Assembly: GCA_934462885.1 (NCBI GenBank) | Contig: CAKSJC010000008.1 | Span: 1 to 18,654, forward strand | Direction of reading: 5' to 3' | From: an uncultured Eubacteriales bacterium | Lineage (GTDB): Bacteria; Bacillota; Clostridia; Oscillospirales; CAG-272 | DNA: 18,654 nucleotides | Shown here: in pieces, positions 14,440 through 18,654 of the stretch | Layout: each line of letters starts with the position of its first letter | Numbering within the stretch: the stretch's first letter is position 1 | The notes under the pieces: generated by a model | The model's database searches: none | What the model saw: only the letters and a program-made list of their open reading frames with translations | What the model was told of the DNA's origin: nothing | Translations under genes and position numbers: made by a program

Positions 14440-17400
14440 ATGGGGAAAAAAACTCTTTTTTGTCTTATCATACTGTTTCTTGTTTTTTTAACGTTGTTTT
14501 CGTCATGCGCAAAAGACGACTGCGGTTTTTCCGTTTTAAAGCTTACTCCGTCTGATGTCGCACGTCCAACCGTACATATTATAAATCCGGATTCCGAAGT
14601 TCGCGGCGTATGGATAGCTTCCGTTTTTAATATTGATTATCCTTCCAAAACCGATCTTTCGGCAGATGAACTTAAAGCGGAAATCGACGATATTCTCGAC
14701 ACCTGTGCCGAAAACGGACTAAACACTGTTTTCTTTCAGGTAAGACCGTCGTGCGACGCTTTATATAAGAGCGATATTTTCCCGATCTCAAAGGTTCTCT
14801 CAAGCGACGGAAAGCTTACGTTTGATCCCCTTGAATACATAGTAGCTGAAGGTCACCGAAGAAATATTTTCATTCACGCATGGGTGAATCCTCTAAGGAT
14901 AACCTTAAATTCGCACGATATCGATTCTTTGTCCGAAGGCAGTCCCGCACGCAAAAATCCGGATTGGACGGTCGCTTATGACAACGGAAAACTCTATTTT
15001 AATCCCGGTATTCCGGAAGTGCGCGAGCTTGTATGCGACGGAATACGCGAGATCGTCACAAAATATGACGTCGACGGAATTGTGTTTGACGATTATTTTT
15101 ATCCATATCCGGTATACGACGGCTCCGGAGCTATTGCCGAATTCGGCGACGCAGATGAATTTTCACGCTATGGACAAGATTTTTCCGATATAGCCGACTG
15201 GCGGCGCGACAACATAAATAAGCTTGTAAAATCAGTCTATGAAGCCGTACACTCTATCGATCCTGACTGTGATTTCGGTGTTTCTCCATTCGGGGTATGG
15301 CAGAACGACGACGGAACAAACGGCGGAAGCGAATCGAAAAATCTCGAAGCGTACAACTCTCTTTATTGTGATGCTCTCGCATGGATAAACGGCGGATATA
15401 TCGACTACATCTCCCCGCAGATATACTGGAAAAGCGACGATTCCACCTCTTCTTTCGATATCATAACAAAGTGGTGGAACGCTCAGCTTGACGGAACTGA
15501 CGTAAAGCTTTACGTTTCACACGCCGCGTACCGTTATGAAGACGGGAACTGGGAGAACCCTTCCGGTGAACTTGCCTCTCAGATAAGCTTTGCAAGGAGC
15601 GAAAAAGCTTACCGCGGAAGCATTTCATACGGATATGATGAGATAAAGCGCAACATAAACGGAGCAGGAGACGATATAAAAGCCGCATACAAGGATGAAA
15701 TAATTTACACCGATATCCAATCTAACGGGAAGGGAGTCGAGGTGATCTCTCCAGCAAGCGGAACTGTCACATCTGCGGAAAGCACATATCTCGTCGGAAG
15801 CGCCGATCCGTATTATCCGCTCACAATGAACGGAAAAAAGGTAAGTCAGACAAAAAGCGGATTTTTCAATGTATATACCTCTCTCTCGGAGGGAGAAAAC
15901 AAATTTGTGTTCTCCCAAAACGGAATCGAATATGTTTACACTGTAACAAAAAAAACAGGCGGAAACACTGCCGAAAATAAGAGCTCCGATCCTGTTACAA
16001 TATCTCTTTCCGTAACGGAGACTTATCCTAAAAGCAATGTCATAACCGACGAAGATATTCTCTGGGTCTCTTGTACCGCGCCTTACGGGAGTACGGTAGA
16101 AGCCGAAATAGGCGGAGTTATAACCCGGTTATCCCCCATGGAAACTCCTAAAGTCACGTATTCCCCAAACGGATATATTGCAGTATCTTACGGTGCGAAT
16201 GCCGCTCTTCCCGTCGCTCCGGACGGAGAAATCCTCGACTGCGGAAATATCAAATACACTGTATCTGTCGGCGCGGAGAGCGTCTCATCAGACGGAAGTC
16301 CGGTCAGAGTAATGGGAAAAGGCGCAAAGCTCGCGGTAAAAGCCATATCCGATTACACGGAATTAAAAATCTCAGAATCGAGTTTATACTACAATGACTA
16401 TACGATACAGTCGAAAGGAATGTGCGACTATATCGTAAGCCGGCGCGGCGGTTATTACAAACTTCGCATGGGAGGATATGTAAAAGAAACTTCCGTCGAA
16501 GAAACCGATCTGTTTCCCGCGGATAAAATTAAAATCGAACAAGTTACGGTAAGCTCCTCCGCAAACTCAACTTTAATACGTTTGAAGTGTAAAGACAATC
16601 CCGTATACAACGGCTGTATTGATGAAACCGGAAGATTTGTCGTAACTTTTTATAATATCGACGCAAACAGCGCGCCCGAAGCCGCGATAGAAAAAAATCC
16701 GCTTATTAAGTCAGCCGAAATCGTTCGTCTTGACGACAAAATACGCTATTCATTTGAACTTTACGATATTCTTAATTTTTACGGATTCGACCTTTTTTAT
16801 GAAGACGGATACACCGTTGTTACGTTAAAAAATCCGATTTCCATTGACCTTAACTCAGACTTTCCTCTTACAGGGATAAAAGTGCATCTTGACGCGGGAC
16901 ACGGGGGAAATGATCCCGGAGCACTCGGCGCTATGTCCGGAAGCGCTACGTACAACGAAAAGGATGTTAACCTCGCAATTGTCCTAAAAGCTGCGGAATA
17001 TCTCCGATCTCTCGGAGCGGATGTGATTCTGACCAGAGAAAGTGATGAAACGGTTGAGCTTATGTCGAGAGTTCGATACCTTGAAGAAAACAATCCGGAT
17101 CTTTTTATTTCAATACACCAGAACTCAATGGACTATTCAAATGATCCGCGCGCGGTACACGGTACTCTCGCCTTATGGTGCATGGACGCGGGAAGGCTTC
17201 TTTCAGCCGCTGTCGGAAAGGAAGTCTCTCGCGCTCTATGCAGAAATTATGAGGGGGACCGCTATCAAATGCTTGCAGTGTGCAGAAATCCAAAGTTTTC
17301 CTCCGCTCTTATCGAAGTCGGATACATGACCTCCGTCGAGGAATACGAACAGATCACCAAATCGTCTGAAATCGAAAAAGCCGCACGAGGCATCGCTGAC

Positions 17401-17526
17401 GGAGTTCTGCAATATTTTAAAAAACAGGGAGAATTCATAAAGCTTTCAGACGAAAAATCGAATGCTGCGGACGCTGAAAAAACGAACATGAAAGATTCCC
17501 TGTCAGACGGGCAAACTCTTTCGTAA
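14440..17526 (+). CDS. lipoprotein fusing a GHL10 (DigH/YngK-like) glycosyl hydrolase domain to an N-acetylmuramoyl-L-alanine amidase
   Basis: This predicted surface peptidoglycan enzyme has 1028 residues. A lipoprotein signal ends in Leu-Phe-Ser-Ser-Cys23. A GHL10 domain (about 54-400) opens with Arg55-Gly-Val-Trp-Ile-Ala and carries the acidic barrel motif Asp212-Gly-Ile-Val-Phe-Asp-Asp218 and Ser-Pro-Phe-Gly-Val-Trp. The middle (about 405-810) is beta-rich: an Ig-like module near 410-485, then an uncharacterised stretch and an AMIN-like segment near 700-805. The C-terminus (about 813-1000) is Amidase_3 with zinc ligands His821, Glu840 and His893 and catalytic Glu959. E. coli DigH, a GHL10 lipoprotein, cuts glycan strands stripped by amidases, so the two activities should be sequential. 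An AAAGG site precedes the ATG by about 9 bases, and a strong terminator follows. The order of domains is clear; the middle assignments are tentative. Confidence 0.88.
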   Translation: MGKKTLFCLIILFLVFLTLFSSCAKDDCGFSVLKLTPSDVARPTVHIINPDSEVRGVWIASVFNIDYPSKTDLSADELKAEIDDILDTCAENGLNTVFFQVRPSCDALYKSDIFPISKVLSSDGKLTFDPLEYIVAEGHRRNIFIHAWVNPLRITLNSHDIDSLSEGSPARKNPDWTVAYDNGKLYFNPGIPEVRELVCDGIREIVTKYDVDGIVFDDYFYPYPVYDGSGAIAEFGDADEFSRYGQDFSDIADWRRDNINKLVKSVYEAVHSIDPDCDFGVSPFGVWQNDDGTNGGSESKNLEAYNSLYCDALAWINGGYIDYISPQIYWKSDDSTSSFDIITKWWNAQLDGTDVKLYVSHAAYRYEDGNWENPSGELASQISFARSEKAYRGSISYGYDEIKRNINGAGDDIKAAYKDEIIYTDIQSNGKGVEVISPASGTVTSAESTYLVGSADPYYPLTMNGKKVSQTKSGFFNVYTSLSEGENKFVFSQNGIEYVYTVTKKTGGNTAENKSSDPVTISLSVTETYPKSNVITDEDILWVSCTAPYGSTVEAEIGGVITRLSPMETPKVTYSPNGYIAVSYGANAALPVAPDGEILDCGNIKYTVSVGAESVSSDGSPVRVMGKGAKLAVKAISDYTELKISESSLYYNDYTIQSKGMCDYIVSRRGGYYKLRMGGYVKETSVEETDLFPADKIKIEQVTVSSSANSTLIRLKCKDNPVYNGCIDETGRFVVTFYNIDANSAPEAAIEKNPLIKSAEIVRLDDKIRYSFELYDILNFYGFDLFYEDGYTVVTLKNPISIDLNSDFPLTGIKVHLDAGHGGNDPGALGAMSGSATYNEKDVNLAIVLKAAEYLRSLGADVILTRESDETVELMSRVRYLEENNPDLFISIHQNSMDYSNDPRAVHGTLALWCMDAGRLLSAAVGKEVSRALCRNYEGDRYQMLAVCRNPKFSSALIEVGYMTSVEEYEQITKSSEIEKAARGIADGVLQYFKKQGEFIKLSDEKSNAADAEKTNMKDSLSDGQTLS

Positions 17527-17562
17527 CCACGGCATTTACAGGACACATATCAGAAATTGACG

Positions 17563-17617
17563 TATATAAAAATCGGGGAAAAACTTTCTTGAAAAGTTTT
17601 TCCCCGATTTTTATATA
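17563..17617. terminator. strong intrinsic terminator, symmetrical
   Basis: A perfect 24-bp inverted repeat (17563-17586 with 17594-17617), extendable to 25 bp with a 5-base loop, has the core TCGGGGAAAAACTT. It lies 36 bases after the stop of the amidase fusion gene. A/T-rich outer ends could allow termination in both directions. Confidence 0.92.
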
Positions 17618-17701
17618 TCTCCATCCTTTTTTTATTTAGAAACGGAAAGAGAATTTTCATATGCAAACAATACAAAAAAGTTACGTTTTTTTCATCTTTA
17701 A

Positions 17702-17728
17702 TAAAAAAGTATAACGGCAACGCGCCGT
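17702..17728 (-). terminator. possible weak terminator for the flavodiiron gene
   Basis: On the minus strand, ACGGC and GCCGT (17714-17718 and 17724-17728) form a 5-bp hairpin followed within a few bases by a run of six T. It is 124 bases past the stop and short, so this is tentative. The stronger hairpin at 17563-17617 may end this gene instead. Confidence 0.25.
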
Positions 17729-17851
17729 ATAAATTTCAGCGCAAAACAAGAGAAACAGAATTTATAGTTTAATGTGAAAAAAGTTTTTTTCAGCCATGAC
17801 AGTTTACGATTAGCGGTGCGGTATTTTAACCTACAAATCTAACCATATCTT

Positions 17852-18654
17852 TTAGTTAATAGGCTCAAAGTCGGCTGCTCCGTGCTTGCAGAGAGGGCAG
17901 ATAAAGTCTGCGGGCAGTTCTTCTCCCTCGTAAATATATCCGCACACCTTGCACACGAACCCCTTCTTCCCGTCAGTATTGGGCTTCGGTTTTACGTTTT
18001 TTTGGTAATACGTATATGTCATTGTCTCGCGGTCAGATACAACTCTCGCTTCCGTAACCGTGCAGATAAACATTCCGTGCGTTTCGAGATCGACATAATC
18101 CTCAACCTTAAGCGACATAAACGAATTAATATATTTCGTCAGGAAAACGAGTCCGTTGTCGCTGCGGCACAGGTCCCAGCCTGCAAATTTATCAGCATTT
18201 CTTCCGCTTTGGAAACCGAAATTTTCAAACGCCGAAAACGGTGCGTCGACGCTCAGGCAGTTTACATTCATGATCCCGGTCTGCTTTATCACATGATGAG
18301 AATAATTCTGCTTATTAATTGTCACGGCGACTCTGTTCGGGCTATCTGTCAGCTGAGTTACGGCGTTCACGATAAGTCCGTTATCGCGCAGTCCGTCGTT
18401 CGATGTAACTACGTAAAGACCGTAACCGATATTGAAAAGCGCTTTCATATCGTTTTTATTTGCTTTTTCAGAAGAGCGCGCTATATATTCACGGCACAAC
18501 TCGTCAGTGAGAGCGTCAATCTGCTCTCTGTTTTCGTCTTTTACAGCAGATTTTATGCGGACTACCGGATCGACGAAAGAAAGACCATGACATTTTGAGA
18601 GCTTTTCCCGCATTATCTTTGCTGCAAGAGGAGCCCATGTTCCGTTTTCAACGA
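17852..18654 (-). CDS. flavodiiron protein fused to flavin reductase and short rubredoxin, 5'-truncated by window edge
   Basis: The visible 267 residues are the C-terminal part of a larger protein. The frame stays open to the window edge and there reads Glu-Asn-Gly-Thr-Trp-Ala-Pro, the end of the flavodoxin domain of A-type flavoproteins (FprA). A flavin reductase/flavoredoxin domain follows, with Tyr-Val-Val-Thr-Ser and an Asn-Val-Asn-Cys-Leu-Ser segment. The C-terminus is a rubredoxin-type iron site, Cys-Lys-Val-Cys-Gly-Tyr and Cys-Pro-Leu-Cys, with a shortened loop like that of rubrerythrin. Flavodiiron proteins reduce O2 or NO in anaerobes. In Moorella the partner Hrb is a separate flavin reductase-rubredoxin protein; here both seem joined. 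An ATG at 18613 exists but would cut the flavodoxin domain. The diiron domain itself is not seen and is inferred. Confidence 0.85.
   Translation of the reverse strand, partial: VENGTWAPLAAKIMREKLSKCHGLSFVDPVVRIKSAVKDENREQIDALTDELCREYIARSSEKANKNDMKALFNIGYGLYVVTSNDGLRDNGLIVNAVTQLTDSPNRVAVTINKQNYSHHVIKQTGIMNVNCLSVDAPFSAFENFGFQSGRNADKFAGWDLCRSDNGLVFLTKYINSFMSLKVEDYVDLETHGMFICTVTEARVVSDRETMTYTYYQKNVKPKPNTDGKKGFVCKVCGYIYEGEELPADFICPLCKHGAADFEPIN

Noticed and set aside
17774..17793. A-run/T-run palindrome as a terminator for the flavodiiron gene
   Set aside because: It is only A-T pairs with almost no loop and would make a very weak hairpin.

Overview
The window looks like a chromosomal segment of a low-to-moderate GC, Gram-positive, endospore-forming anaerobe of the Clostridia, probably an uncultured gut-type lineage. 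The pointers are a class B sortase, the short HisG plus HisZ form of histidine biosynthesis, lipobox-bearing secreted proteins, purine-rich Shine-Dalgarno sites, a SleB-type cell-wall hydrolase, a SpoIIQ-like LytM protein behind a sigma-F-like promoter, and a flavodiiron protein typical of oxygen- and NO-sensitive anaerobes. No RNA gene, IS element, phage or CRISPR was seen. The assignment to Clostridia is inferred from gene content, not from a marker gene.

Layout. 1-2367 (+): the 3' end of a sortase B gene, an RlmA-type 23S rRNA guanine methyltransferase with an unusual internal insert, and a family 2 glycosyltransferase, closely packed and probably co-transcribed. 2364-3206 (-): a secreted SleB-type hydrolase whose stop codon overlaps that of the glycosyltransferase. 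3382-4902 (+): an orphan solute-binding-type lipoprotein, followed by a shared bidirectional terminator. 5171-12751 (-): a nine-gene histidine operon in the order hisZ-hisG-hisD-hisC-hisB-hisH-hisA-hisF-hisIE, largely overlapping or tightly spaced. It is driven by a strong sigma-A promoter at 13003-13031 and preceded by a leader of about 245 nt that has complementary segments but no recognisable T-box. It encodes every step from PRPP to histidine except histidinol-phosphate phosphatase. 13213-14037 (+): a membrane-anchored M23/LytM protein resembling SpoIIQ. 14038-14439: a terminator, a sigma-A promoter and a duplicated 52-nt element. 14440-17526 (+): a 1028-residue lipoprotein combining a GHL10 (DigH/YngK-like) domain with a C-terminal zinc amidase. 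17852-18654 (-): the 3' part of a flavodiiron protein fused to flavin reductase and rubredoxin modules.

How the genes work together. The histidine operon is a self-contained biosynthetic unit with ordinary enzymes. Most genes around it concern the cell envelope: sortase, spore or cell-wall hydrolase, LytM factor and amidase. The most interesting items are the amidase/GHL10 fusion, which may strip peptides from peptidoglycan and then cut the bare glycan; the uncharacterised his leader; the duplicated leader element just upstream of the fusion gene; and the flavodiiron fusion cut by the window edge. I do not see a clearly new multi-gene system.
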